A stretch of DNA of 64,000 nt from Bryobacterales bacterium (GCA_019261985.1 JAFAQY010000121.1:124001-188000); one strand, 5' to 3'; positions 17,224-27,029 are shown, counted from the first letter of the stretch. The notes: a model not told the origin generated them from the letters alone. A program made the numbers and translations.

Positions 17224-18429
17224 CTACTCGCTCTCCAGCGACGCTTTCAAAAGCTGCCCCTTCAAAATAAAGCTCCCGTGAATGACGACGGAATCGCCGG
17301 CCTTGAGCCCCTCGAAAATCGGAGTTTTGCCGTCTGCCGCTTCGCCCACGCGCACGGGACGAACCGCGAATCGGCCGGGCGCGATTCCAATGAAAACCAC
17401 GTCCTGTCCGTTCACTTGCTGCACAGCGTCGGACGGCGCCAGCAATACGGATTTAGCGCGGCCGGCCGGGATCTCGGCGTCCGCGAGCATTTCGGGCCGC
17501 AGCCGGCCCTGTGGGTTATCCAACTCGATTCGGACTTGCATGACTCGCGTAACGGGATCGAATTCCTGACCCAGGTTTGTGATCTTGCCCGCCATCCGGG
17601 CGCCGTCCTGGCCGCCCAGCGTTATGAAGGCGGACTGACCCGCGCGAAGTTTTGGCAGATCCTCCTGGCGAACCGAGGCCAACATCCACACTTTGGAAAG
17701 ATCGCCGATCACGAACGTGACCGAGGAAAGTTCAACCGTTTTTCCCGGCGTGACATTCTTCTCGATTACGTATCCATCGCCCGGAGCGATGATTGGGACG
17801 TCGTCTTCGGTTTCGTCGGTTCTGTTGGCCGGCGGGTCGGCGGGCACACGCAAGTCGTCCTCTAAGAGGTCGCGGCCGCGGTCTACCTCGATCTCATCCT
17901 TCCGCACCGCCGCCTGCGCGGTCATTAGATCCTGCTGAGCCAACTCCACCTGCTGAGCGGAGCCCGCCTTCAGTTCCAATAATCGTCGCGCTCGGTCCAA
18001 GTTGCGTTGTGCTTGACCGGCAGCGGATTTGGCGCGCTCCAACTCGGCCAGCGCGGCGCGATACTGAGCGCGCGAATCGCGCACCTCATCGGCGTGATAA
18101 CGCGCCAGGATTTGTCCTTTGCGGACGTAATCCCCAAGACCGGCGTATACCGCGACCACCGATCCAAGAGTGCGAACGCCGATGCGCCAGACACGATCGT
18201 CGGCGAGCGCGATCCTACCCTTCACGCGCAGCAGATCGGGCTGTTGAGACATTGCGATGGCCTGCGTCTGGATCTGCGCCGAAGCCAGTTGCTCCGGCGA
18301 CAGCACAACTTCGTCTTTGGCGGATGTCGCTTCCTTTCCGGCGGGCGTTTCCGTAGCTGCTTTGGGATTACTGCACGCGGCCAACAGGAGGAAGGGGAGA
18401 AACCAATTTAGACCGGCAACCCTTTTCAT
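17224..18429 (-). CDS. czcB: Heavy-metal efflux periplasmic adaptor, CzcB-type lipoprotein
   Basis: 401 residues from ATG 18429. The start is fixed by the GGAAGGAG ribosome site and by the ATGA overlap with the end of the upstream channel gene. The longer in-frame extension lies inside that gene. The N-terminus is a lipoprotein signal with FLLLAAC. A single-hybrid motif region, a helical hairpin (RAQYRAALAELERAKSAAGQ), and beta-barrel domains follow. The segment YAGLGDYVRKGQILARY is typical of metal-RND adaptors. Partner of the CzcA-type pump. Confidence 0.9.
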   Translation of the reverse strand: MKRVAGLNWFLPFLLLAACSNPKAATETPAGKEATSAKDEVVLSPEQLASAQIQTQAIAMSQQPDLLRVKGRIALADDRVWRIGVRTLGSVVAVYAGLGDYVRKGQILARYHADEVRDSRAQYRAALAELERAKSAAGQAQRNLDRARRLLELKAGSAQQVELAQQDLMTAQAAVRKDEIEVDRGRDLLEDDLRVPADPPANRTDETEDDVPIIAPGDGYVIEKNVTPGKTVELSSVTFVIGDLSKVWMLASVRQEDLPKLRAGQSAFITLGGQDGARMAGKITNLGQEFDPVTRVMQVRIELDNPQGRLRPEMLADAEIPAGRAKSVLLAPSDAVQQVNGQDVVFIGIAPGRFAVRPVRVGEAADGKTPIFEGLKAGDSVVIHGSFILKGQLLKASLESE

Positions 18430-19658
18430 TGATTCACTCCTTCCGCGGCTTCGAGCTTTACTATGCTCTGCCGGTAATCCGCCAGCCCGCGGGTCCACGC
18501 TAATTCCGCGTCCAGGCGCGCGCGCTCGGCATCGAGCAGCCTGAGCAGGTCCACGGCTCCTTCGGCGTAAGCGGCGGATGCGATTTGCGAAATCGTGGCC
18601 GCGTGCTCCCGGAGCGGCTGTAGGGCCGTCAAAAACTCCGTGCGTCTCATTTCGTACTCCTGCAAGGCGCTGTAGTAATCTGCCCGCACCTCGGCCTCAG
18701 CCGCCGCCAAAAGGTCCTCTTGTCTGCGAACCTCCGCGGCGGCAGCCATGCGGTTTCCCTGGTTTTTGTCTGTGAAAGGCAGCGTAATGCGGATCGAAGC
18801 AATCGCTGTATTCACGCCGGTAACCGTATCGGGGAGTTGCGTTCTCTTATACCCATAAGTCACGTTCAGGTCGGGTCGCGCGGAAACGTCTTGCAGCTTG
18901 GCATTCGCGCGGGCTTGCTCCAGCGCCGCGCGCGCCGCTTTAATCTCGACCCTCCGCGCCAGAACCTGTTCTATTCCGAGCGGTTCCACCTGGATGTTTT
19001 CATCCAGCGGCTCGGTAAGCACGTAGCCGGTGAATTCTTTGGCGCCCATCTCACGGAGCAGATCCCCCCGCGCCCGCGCGAAGTCCAGGGCTGCCAAATC
19101 GGCATTGATACTTAAACGCTCCGACTCGAGGCGGACACGCAGCACATCCTGCTCTGCGATTGCGCCCACGTTGAGCTGCGCCGCATGATAATCGACGATC
19201 TTCTGAAAGCTGCCGCCGGCGCTCCGCAGCACGTCGCGAATTTCCTGCAACCCGCGCGCGTTCCAATACGCGAGTTTGACGCGTTCGATCACGCGCCAGC
19301 GGGCCATTTCATAATCCGCCTGCGCCCGGGCCACGCTATCGCCGGCTAGAGCGATGCGCTGCTTACGTTTCCCCAACACGTCGAGCGGCTGACTGATCAT
19401 CGCCAGCGTGTCGACGTCGCGTGTGTAAGTCTGCCCCGGCCTGAGGTTCTCATTCAGAAATTGGAACTCGGGATTAGGCAAAAGCGCTGCTTGTTTTCGA
19501 ACTCCCTCCGCCGCGAAAACTCGCTCCTGCTCGGCCTTCAAGGATGCGCGTGATCGCAGCGCGCTATCGACCGCCTCTCGCAAGCCGAGCCGCGTTTGAG
19601 CCTGACAGGCCAAAGCCGCGAGAACGACGGGCGTTAACAATCCAAACTCTCTTATCAC
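18426..19658 (-). CDS. czcC: Outer-membrane efflux channel, CzcC/TolC family
   Basis: 410 residues from a GTG at 19658, preceded by GGAAGGAG at ideal spacing. An upstream in-frame ATG would add 43 residues with no signal sequence. From the GTG there is a clean signal peptide (residues about 1-20, LLTPVVLAALACQAQ). The two long outer-membrane-efflux-protein coiled-coil repeats follow (LGLREAVDSALRSRASLKAE; and TLPFTDKNQGNRMAAAAEVR onward), ending in AYAEGAVDLLRLLDAERARL, a typical family ending. It provides the exit duct for the CzcBA complex. Confidence 0.9.
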   Translation of the reverse strand: MIREFGLLTPVVLAALACQAQTRLGLREAVDSALRSRASLKAEQERVFAAEGVRKQAALLPNPEFQFLNENLRPGQTYTRDVDTLAMISQPLDVLGKRKQRIALAGDSVARAQADYEMARWRVIERVKLAYWNARGLQEIRDVLRSAGGSFQKIVDYHAAQLNVGAIAEQDVLRVRLESERLSINADLAALDFARARGDLLREMGAKEFTGYVLTEPLDENIQVEPLGIEQVLARRVEIKAARAALEQARANAKLQDVSARPDLNVTYGYKRTQLPDTVTGVNTAIASIRITLPFTDKNQGNRMAAAAEVRRQEDLLAAAEAEVRADYYSALQEYEMRRTEFLTALQPLREHAATISQIASAAYAEGAVDLLRLLDAERARLDAELAWTRGLADYRQSIVKLEAAEGVNQ

Positions 19659-19731
19659 GGAACTCCTTCCCACGAATGAACCGAAGCCCGGCCCACGGCC
19701 GGGACACACTACGAGTGTCTGAGTGGAAAGG

Positions 19732-20109
19732 TTAGCAAGGTGGGGCTCTGGGGATCGAACGATCCCTTGCCGGCGGGCTGTTGCCACGCTCTTCGACTAC
19801 AGCAATGGGCGCAAAAGCCTGTGAAGCAGCGAATCGCAGATCCGGTCCGCGAGAAAGCGCGAAGGGAGCCAGGCTGGACCCAATCACCAGCGTGAATGTA
19901 TCGAGTGATCGGGCGCTAGCGTGGTCATCGTCCGGATCTGTTAATTGCGGGCCATGCCCGGCGGCGGGCAAAGCCGGAATGCTATAAAAATGCGCGTGAA
20001 TCACGCCGTCGTGGTCGTGATCCGGGCCTGTGTGAACGTGTTGAAGCGGCGCCAGAAGAAGAGCCAGCAGGAGAGCCAGGCAGGTCTGCAACGCAACGCA
20101 AGAACGCAT
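19732..20109 (-). CDS. Secreted His-rich peptide upstream of metal efflux operon
   Basis: 125 residues. A Sec signal (MRSCVALQTCLALLLALLLA) is followed at once by a histidine/aspartate cluster. His24, 26, 31, 33, 38 and 40 fall within 17 residues, with Asp residues between them, and further HASARSLD and DDDH follow. The rest is of low complexity and not recognisable. Small His-rich periplasmic or surface peptides preceding czc/cus operons are known in other bacteria and are thought to bind metal. It lies 73 bases upstream of the channel gene on the same strand, so it is probably the leading gene of the operon. Metal binding is inferred from composition. Confidence 0.65.
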   Translation of the reverse strand: MRSCVALQTCLALLLALLLAPLQHVHTGPDHDHDGVIHAHFYSIPALPAAGHGPQLTDPDDDHASARSLDTFTLVIGSSLAPFALSRGPDLRFAASQAFAPIAVVEERGNSPPARDRSIPRAPPC

Positions 20110-20126
20110 TCCTTGCCAGTCTACCG

Positions 20127-20687
20127 CTACTTACACCGGTCCGCCAGCGTAGGCTTCTCGCGCCATTTATCGTGGCAATTGGCGCAGGCGGTGGTCATGG
20201 TATCCGCCGCATCGAGGATCTTGTCCTGATTTTTGGATTGCGCCGCCGCGTAGGCCTTCATTCCGGCATCCCGAAGGCTTTGAACGAACTTCGGCCAGTC
20301 CGGATTGTTCATCGGAACCGGCAGGCCGTTCGCACACTTACGGCCGGAAATCATCAGCAGGTTAGCCGCCTCCGCAAGAGCGAGCGACGCGTTCTCCACC
20401 GCCTGCCAACCTCCGTAGGTGCTGACCAGCGGATCCGTCGCCAAGGCGGGATCCTTCCCGGGCGCAGGCTTCAGGTCCGCTGGATTATCGTTTTGGGCCG
20501 CGAAAATGACGTTCGACGCCGGAAACAGGATGCCTCTCATGAGTTGCAGCAGGTTGGCTTGAGGCCGCATTGTGGCGGGCGCCTGCTTGGCGGCACCGGC
20601 AGCCGGGGCTTTTGAAGCTGTTTGCGCGGGCAGATTTAGAGCGAAAAGCGCCAATATTGCGGTGCGATATAGAGTTGTTCTGGGCAT
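20127..20687 (-). CDS. Periplasmic c-type cytochrome (cytochrome c'-like)
   Basis: 186 residues with a Sec signal ending NLPAQ. The only heme site is CANCH, close to the C-terminus (Cys168, Cys171, His172), and a mostly helical region precedes it. A C-terminal heme motif in a four-helix bundle is the plan of class II cytochromes c (c', cytochrome c556). The start at 20687 has ATGs in agreement. It ends 17 bases before the His-rich peptide on the same strand, suggesting co-transcription with the metal efflux genes. I infer a role in periplasmic electron transfer or ligand binding, with moderate certainty. Confidence 0.75.
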   Translation of the reverse strand: MPRTTLYRTAILALFALNLPAQTASKAPAAGAAKQAPATMRPQANLLQLMRGILFPASNVIFAAQNDNPADLKPAPGKDPALATDPLVSTYGGWQAVENASLALAEAANLLMISGRKCANGLPVPMNNPDWPKFVQSLRDAGMKAYAAAQSKNQDKILDAADTMTTACANCHDKWREKPTLADRCK

Positions 20688-21047
20688 CCTGGTATTCCAT
20701 TGATCCTATTCGAGAGCGAGAGTCGCCTGTTAACAGGACCGCTCCATCCTAACAAGGCAACAGGAAGGCAGCCAGTTATCTTTCGGACATTTTTTGCCAT
20801 CGCGGGTGACGTGCAAACCCGGCAGCTAGATGAAGATTGGCCGAAACATAACTCGCCTGCTGGGGCGGCCGTGAGTTAAGGCGCAAGGTGGACGCAAGCT
20901 TGCCCCGTCTGCAGCTAAGGCTTGCCGTGGGATGTTGACGACTGCGTGCCCGCGATGCAAATCCAGCCGTCGCCGCGATGTTCTGCCGTCTTCAATAGTC
21001 GTCGACGTGCTCGTGAACGATGATTTTGTCTGGTAGCCGCGCCTGAT
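20688..21047. other. Gene-poor gap upstream of hicAB
   Basis: Frames here are short, and the minus-strand ones mirror hicA. I found no ribosome site linked to a plausible protein. The promoter for the minus-strand cytochrome gene must lie in the left part and that for hicAB in the right part. Confidence 0.35.
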
Positions 21048-21077
21048 GGCAGTTTTGCTTGCATCAAGCCGACTGCC
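21048..21077. promoter_or_regulatory. Inverted repeat, candidate HicB operator
   Basis: GGCAGT at 21048-21053 is mirrored by ACTGCC at 21072-21077. An inner stem GCTTG/CAAGC surrounds a CAT centre. It lies 16-45 bases before the hicA start. HicB antitoxins with a DNA-binding domain autorepress by binding inverted repeats at this position, so operator function is likely but inferred. Confidence 0.45.
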
Positions 21078-21092
21078 ATGTTGTGATTAAAG

Positions 21093-21271
21093 TTGACGAG
21101 CCAGGAGTTCAAACGGTGGCAAAGAGGGGCTGCAAATTCCAACCGACCAAGTCCGGGCACCTGATCGTCCACCGGGGACAGTTTTCGTCCGTGCTCCCGA
21201 TGCATGGAAAGAACAAAGAGCTCGGCACCGGATTGGTTGAGGCAATCAACAAACAACTGGATTTGAGGTAA
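21093..21271 (+). pseudogene. hicA: hicA toxin gene with a one-base frameshift
   Basis: From TTG 21093 the frame gives MTSQEFKRW, the classic HicA N-terminus, but then runs into a stop. The next frame, overlapping near 21119-21121, gives KRGCKFQPTKSGHLIVHRG followed by LPMHGKNKELGTGLVEAINK, the conserved HicA core with its active-site His (SGHL). Restoring one base after TGG would rejoin W-L-K-R-G-C and yield a normal toxin of about 60 residues. As written, the toxin could only be made from an internal GTG at 21116, preceded by AGGAG, which would lack the first strand. Either the toxin is dead or this is a sequence error. The intact antitoxin follows by 10 bases. Confidence 0.72.
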
Positions 21272-21281
21272 AAAGACTGCT

Positions 21282-21710
21282 ATGTATCGCTACCCGGTGA
21301 CGCTGACGCGCGATGACAATGGAACGATTTTGGCGACATTCCCGGATGTGCCCGAGGCCGTGACATTTGGGGACACGCGCGAGGATGCACTGAAACGGGC
21401 AGCGCAAGCCTTGGAAGCCGCGCTGAAGATCTACATCGACGATCAAAGGGCCGTCCCACCTCCGCGCGCGACTCGCCGTCGCGGCCCATCGGTTGTGTTG
21501 CCGGCGTTGATCGCGGCGAAAGTGGCCCTATACCAGGCGATGCGTTCGGGAGGCGTCAGCGTTGCTGAACTTGGAAAGCGAGTGAGGCGCCCGCACGCTT
21601 ACATCAATCGTCTGCTTGACCTGAACGCCACCTCTCCGTTGGACCAAATCGAGGGTGCCCTTTCGGCCCTTGGCAAGCAAATCGATCTGGTCATCAGGGA
21701 TGCTGCCTAG
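21282..21710 (+). CDS. hicB: HicB-family antitoxin
   Basis: 142 residues. The N-terminal HicB fold is clear (MYRYPVTLTRDDNGTILATF followed by DVPEAVTFGDTREDALKRAAQ). It degenerates from the RNase-H-like fold and binds HicA. After a basic linker (PPPRATRRRG) the C-terminal half has a helix-turn-helix of the antitoxin type (VSVAELGKRVRRPHAYINRL) expected to bind the operator. It is intact while the toxin gene is frameshifted. The pair sits next to the 3' end of tmRNA, a common insertion site for mobile DNA, but no integrase is visible. Confidence 0.85.
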   Translation: MYRYPVTLTRDDNGTILATFPDVPEAVTFGDTREDALKRAAQALEAALKIYIDDQRAVPPPRATRRRGPSVVLPALIAAKVALYQAMRSGGVSVAELGKRVRRPHAYINRLLDLNATSPLDQIEGALSALGKQIDLVIRDAA

Positions 21711-21987
21711 AGATAGCGGGCAATGCTCAATAGTCATCTCCGTCAGGGTCACACTTGTCTCATCAATCGTGTTCGCGGTAGATACCGGCGTGGGTGGACG
21801 CCTCGTTAGGAAGAAGGGGCGTGTTTTCTGATCCATCCGCCAATGCGTTGAGGGCAGCGTTGAATTCGGCAGATTGGCCGGCGCACACCCTCCACTCCCG
21901 TTCTTAAGGCGGTTCGCGCTCGCGGCAATCCGGGTCTCAGGCAATGCAGAGTAGCTTGTATTCCCAGGAGGGCTCGATAAAGGAAAG

Positions 21988-22339
21988 TGGTGGAGGCGGC
22001 GGGAGTCGAACCCGCGTCCGAGAAAGTCTACCGCGAAAAGGCTACGTGCGTTTCCGGTTCGGTGGTTTTCGACCGCTTCATCAGGAACCGGCAAGAGAAA
22101 GCGGCTTAGCCCGATTAATTCCGGCTTTCGGCTCCAGGCGGAAGCCTTGGACCTACTCCTACAAGATGACGCCCTTAGGCCGCGTGCAGGCCCATCGACC
22201 CAGAGCGGCTACCTAAAGATTAGGCAGCGTAAGCAAACTGCTGATTGGCAGTTTTAGGTTTCCGATCGTTTTACGGGAGCTCGGAACCCGGCACGACTTC
22301 CCACGCTAGATACAATCCCGTCGAATCCGTTACGCCCCC
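21988..22339 (-). ncRNA. ssrA: Transfer-messenger RNA (tmRNA)
   Basis: The minus strand reads GGGGGCGTAACGGATTCGAC at the 5' end (22339). It ends in a T-arm/acceptor stretch, GGTTCGACTCCCGCCGCC, then TCCACCA at 21988. The 5' GGGGGCG pairs with the 3' CGCCTCC, allowing one G-U. The alanine tRNA-like domain, tag frame and CCA end are all present at the length normal for one-piece tmRNA (352 nt). It rescues stalled ribosomes with SmpB. Confidence 0.95.
22220..22249 (-). other. tmRNA proteolysis-tag reading frame (ANQQFAYAA)
   Basis: The resume codon GCC (minus strand, 22249-22247) opens a frame encoding ANQQFAYAA, ending at TAA (22222-22220). The AYAA/ALAA-type C-terminus is the degron read by ClpXP. 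The frame follows CTAAAACT, the usual A-rich upstream context. Confidence 0.88.
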
Positions 22340-22356
22340 CTTTCATTTCGATTTTA

Positions 22357-23112
22357 CTACAGCCCCATAATCTGAAACCCCGCATCGACGAAGATCACGT
22401 TTCCGGTGACGCCTCGGCCCAGATCGCTCGCCAGAAACACTGCCGTGTCCGCGACCTCCGCCGGGTCGCAATTCCGCCGCAAAGGCGCGCGCACGGCCAC
22501 CTTTTCAAGAACGGTCGAAAAATCCTTGATGCCGCGCGCCGAGGCCGTCTTGATGGGCCCGGCCGAAATCGCATTCACGCGAATGTTGGACGGACCCAGA
22601 TCGCTCGCCAGATAACGGACACACGCTTCGAGCGAAGCCTTCGCCGCGCCCATGACGTTATAGTTCGGCACCACTCGCTCCGCGCCCAAATACGTCAGCG
22701 TCATGATGGAGCCGCCGCCGCTCATCATCGCAGCCGTTGCCCGCGCAACGGCGACCATCGAGTACGCGCTGACCTCTTGCGCCAGCAAATACCCGGCGCG
22801 CGAGGTCTCGACAAATGGCCGGCTCAAATCCTCGCGGTTGGCGAAGGCGACGCTGTGTACCACCGCGTCCAGCTTCCCGTGCTCCCGCAGGCCATTCAGA
22901 TGATCGTCGTTGGTAACGTCGCACTCGAAAACGTTCGTAGCGCCGGCATCCGCGCCCAGTCCTTCCGCGGTTTGCCTTAACCGTTCGCCTTGATATGTCA
23001 AAAGAAGCGAAGCCCCTTCGCGCCGAAATGCTTGGGCGATAGCGTAGGCGAGGCTCCATTTATTGGCGACTCCCAGGATGAGAGCCGTCTTGCCCTCCAG
23101 AAGCTGCGGCAT
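22357..23112 (-). CDS. fabI: Enoyl-ACP reductase (NADH), FabI
   Basis: 251 residues. Catalyses the final reduction of each fatty-acid elongation round. The dinucleotide site is GVANKWSLAYAIAQAF in the Rossmann N-terminus. The active-site set is Tyr141, Tyr151 and Lys158 (YLGAERVVPNYNVMGAAK, the Y-x6-K pattern of FabI). The substrate loop (SAGPIKTASARGIKDF) is intact, so triclosan-type sensitivity is expected. It starts 10 bases after the thiC stop, implying co-transcription, an unusual partnership. The tmRNA gene follows 18 bases downstream on the same strand. Confidence 0.95.
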   Translation of the reverse strand: MPQLLEGKTALILGVANKWSLAYAIAQAFRREGASLLLTYQGERLRQTAEGLGADAGATNVFECDVTNDDHLNGLREHGKLDAVVHSVAFANREDLSRPFVETSRAGYLLAQEVSAYSMVAVARATAAMMSGGGSIMTLTYLGAERVVPNYNVMGAAKASLEACVRYLASDLGPSNIRVNAISAGPIKTASARGIKDFSTVLEKVAVRAPLRRNCDPAEVADTAVFLASDLGRGVTGNVIFVDAGFQIMGL

Positions 23113-23122
23113 GCGCGCCGGT

Positions 23123-24532
<1,410 letters not shown>

Positions 24533-24634
24533 TCATCAGCGTTACGGCGCAAATAAATTGTCGGGGCTCGATTGATTCAGCCGATAGAAAGTTTTGATTG
24601 GACCGGAGCCTCCGCCCCGCCGTACGCTCGATAT

Positions 24635-25402
24635 ATGATGGCGACTGAAATCGTTAACGCGAGCGGCCCGGACGACATTTCCGTACTACATAAAGTAAGC
24701 CGGATCGTCAGTTCGGAGTTATCGCTGGATGAAATGCTCGGGGAGATCGTGGGTTTGGCGGCGCGGATCACGGGATGCGATGCATGTCTCGTTTATCTGG
24801 CGGAGGCAGAGACAAACGAGCTGGTATTGCGCGCATCTCAGGTTCCGCACGCGGCCGACCTGGGGCATCTTCGGATGAAGATGGGCGAGGGCGTGACAGG
24901 CTGGGTCGCCGAACACCAATCGCCGGTGGCGCTCTCTTCGAAAGCGGCGGCAGACCCGCGCTTCAAGATGTTTCCAGCGTTGGTCGAGGACACCTACGAG
25001 GCGTTTCTGTCCGTTCCGGTAATTAACAAAGGCAAGGCCATAGGCGTGATCAACATGCACCATCGCGATCAGCATGGGCACTCCGTGGACGAAATCACAA
25101 CCATTCAGTTCATCGGCGAGCAGATGGGCAGCGCCATCGCCAAGAGCATGCTGGAGGAAGCCAACGTGCGGCTGGCCGCCGAAACGGAGGACATGAAACG
25201 TCAGCTTGAGACGCGCAAAGCCGTCGAGCGCGCCAAGGGCATCCTTCAGCGCCGTCACAACCTTACGGAAGAAGAAGCTTACCTGCGAATGCGCAATGAA
25301 AGCCGCCGTCTGCGGAGGCCGATGAAAGAGCTGGCTGAGGCAATCATCCTCGCGGAGGAGCTAGCTCGCAAAGACCCCCCGCCGGCGGCGGCGGAAGCGT
25401 AG
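24635..25402 (+). CDS. GAF-ANTAR RNA-binding regulator
   Basis: 255 residues from tandem ATGs at 24635/24638. A TTG at 24572 would add 21 residues, and neither start has a strong ribosome site. A GAF domain (residues about 20-165; ITGCDACLVYLAE; MGEGVTGWVAEHQSPVAL; PVINKGKAIGVINMHH) is followed by a coiled-coil linker. A C-terminal ANTAR domain (AVERAKGILQRRHNLTEEEA and AYLRMRNESRRLRRPMKELA) completes it. ANTAR proteins bind paired hexanucleotide-loop hairpins in nascent mRNA and prevent termination; the GAF part senses a small molecule. No histidine kinase is adjacent, so a ligand switch is more likely than phosphorylation. Divergent from thiC. Targets are not identified. Confidence 0.85.
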   Translation: MMATEIVNASGPDDISVLHKVSRIVSSELSLDEMLGEIVGLAARITGCDACLVYLAEAETNELVLRASQVPHAADLGHLRMKMGEGVTGWVAEHQSPVALSSKAAADPRFKMFPALVEDTYEAFLSVPVINKGKAIGVINMHHRDQHGHSVDEITTIQFIGEQMGSAIAKSMLEEANVRLAAETEDMKRQLETRKAVERAKGILQRRHNLTEEEAYLRMRNESRRLRRPMKELAEAIILAEELARKDPPPAAAEA

Positions 25403-25601
25403 CTCCCGGGAGCTTAATCCCGCGAAACTCGAAAATAGAACGGTAAGTTCTCTCGCCAAAACGCAAGGCCGCAAAGAAGAAATTTTGCGACTTTTGCTTG
25501 GCATTGCGCGAAAATCTAAAACTTTTACAGAAATTTTGGCGGCCTGTATGTTCGCTTTGCGCTTGCTGGTGTGACAGCCCAAATCACACCAGGAGGCGAC
25601 A
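25403..25601 (+). promoter_or_regulatory. AT-rich leader with palindrome upstream of secreted protein
   Basis: A perfect 14-base palindrome (AGCTCCCGGGAGCT, 25401-25414) overlaps the stop of the GAF-ANTAR gene. The following 190 bases are much more AT-rich than the surroundings. They contain a hairpin GAAC-GGTAA-GTTC and repeated A4/T4 runs (AAATTTTG, GAAAAT, AAACTTTT), ending in AGGAGGCG, the ribosome site for 25602. It resembles a structured 5' leader, but I cannot match it to a riboswitch class. Confidence 0.35.
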
Positions 25602-27029
25602 ATGCGATTTTACAGCTTTTTATTGGCATTCATTTGCGTGGCGGCGATCCCGCGCACGGTTTGGTGCCAGAATGCGCTCCCACCTAACTCCCCAACGCCG
25701 GCCCCGACGACACCCGCGCCCGCGACTCCGGCGAGCTCCGGGAATACGTTTTCGATTAGCCAGGACCGCCAATATGCGCGGCCTGGCGAAATGATTACAT
25801 TCACGAGTACGGTACCGGCGGATTGGCATTTTAGCCCTGCGTTCGGGAGTGTTTCCGACGACGGCAAGAACACCATGTTTGCTGCTTATACCGCCCCGGA
25901 CGATATCCCTGGCGAGTGCGTTCAAATGACAATCACGGCGACTAAAGGCAGCGAATCGCATTCCGCCTATTTCGCTCTCCGCAAGACGGGCAAGGGGGAC
26001 TATGTAAATAAATACGACGTTCAGGAACCCTGCCCCGGCTCCGTCATCGCCGTCGCGATTGTTGGATTCGAACAAGCGGGCGGTACATCGGCGAAATCCG
26101 ATCAGAAGTTCTTCTTCGACATCTTCGACAGCCGGCCGTTGCCGTTCGGCAAGAACGACCCTGTCTACGGTCCAGCTTGGCGCTGGTGGGCTTCGGTGCG
26201 GATTGCAAGTTATCCGCAGCAGGTTACATCTCCGGTTGGGCAGTTCGATTTGGGCGCGGGTGTTGCCGCCGTGCCTGTAAACCAACTGGCCGGGTTCGGA
26301 GAATTCCGCGCCGGCCTGGAAAAGCGCGTGAGCAGTTTCAAACAGTATTTCCTGCCGGTGCCCGGCGGCTCATCCGAGCGCACATCCCTCGGCATGGTTG
26401 CCTATTTTGGCGGCTTAGCCAATTTAAACGCTCCAGGTGAGCGCGTCAATGTTTACAATCTCCCCGATCCTCAAACGCCTCAAGGCCAGGCATTCGCGAA
26501 TGCTTTGCCGGCGAGCAAGTATCCAATTCTTAGCGCGCCCAATGTCAAATACATTGGTCTCACCGCGCCGGATCACCAAAGATTCTACTGGCAGTACGCT
26601 GCCGGTTTTCGACTCACTACGCGCTTCTTCGATCGCGACGGGACCATGATGGCCGCACCCGCGATGTTCGCGGCTACGTTCGGCCAAAACGAGTTGGTCA
26701 CGGGGGGGCAACGCCGGGGCGTGGTCGGCACCTTCGAGGGCTTTTATCCTCTGCCGATGGGACCTCGCGGCAAGAACGCCAATCTCATTTATCTCTTCGG
26801 AAGGGCTGATCTACGTTTGGGCGGACCGAGCATTGGCGGCACTCCGTTGATCCTCGATCCCGCCCTTGATGCCAACAAAAATGCGATTTCGTCAAGTAAT
26901 CCGAACGTCGCCATCATCGCCGTTCCCAGCAATCGGGACTTGTATAGCATCGGCGTCGGCATGGACGCGATAGGTTTGGTCAATAGCATCCGCAGCAAGG
27001 TTCCCAAGGCCGGCACGAATGGGAAGTAG
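25602..27029 (+). CDS. Large secreted protein of unknown function
   Basis: 475 residues, ATG fixed by AGGAGGCG. A Sec signal (AFICVAAIPRTVWCQ) is followed by a Pro/Thr/Ala linker (PPNSPTPAPTTPAPATPA). A beta-rich domain (ARPGEMITFTSTVPADWHF) then leads into a long region of Gly/aromatic-alternating strands up to the C-terminus. The strand pattern in the second half could be an outer-membrane beta-barrel, although I cannot assign a family. The membrane-anchored patatin follows after 40 bases with its own strong ribosome site, so the two are probably one operon. Confidence 0.7.
   Translation: MRFYSFLLAFICVAAIPRTVWCQNALPPNSPTPAPTTPAPATPASSGNTFSISQDRQYARPGEMITFTSTVPADWHFSPAFGSVSDDGKNTMFAAYTAPDDIPGECVQMTITATKGSESHSAYFALRKTGKGDYVNKYDVQEPCPGSVIAVAIVGFEQAGGTSAKSDQKFFFDIFDSRPLPFGKNDPVYGPAWRWWASVRIASYPQQVTSPVGQFDLGAGVAAVPVNQLAGFGEFRAGLEKRVSSFKQYFLPVPGGSSERTSLGMVAYFGGLANLNAPGERVNVYNLPDPQTPQGQAFANALPASKYPILSAPNVKYIGLTAPDHQRFYWQYAAGFRLTTRFFDRDGTMMAAPAMFAATFGQNELVTGGQRRGVVGTFEGFYPLPMGPRGKNANLIYLFGRADLRLGGPSIGGTPLILDPALDANKNAISSSNPNVAIIAVPSNRDLYSIGVGMDAIGLVNSIRSKVPKAGTNGK

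Noticed and set aside
16354-17865. 503-codon plus-strand open frame opposite the CzcA/CzcB genes
   Set aside because: It is antisense to two genes with clear family motifs; high GC leaves such frames open. No ribosome site or domain.
21988-22030. Possible tRNA at the acceptor-like CCA sequence
   Set aside because: The T-arm and CCA belong to tmRNA, whose tag frame and 5' half are present.
25440-25500. Cyclic-di-GMP (GEMM) riboswitch because of ACGCAAGGCC
   Set aside because: The matching GCAAACC and tetraloop-receptor parts are not in the expected places, so the likeness is too weak.
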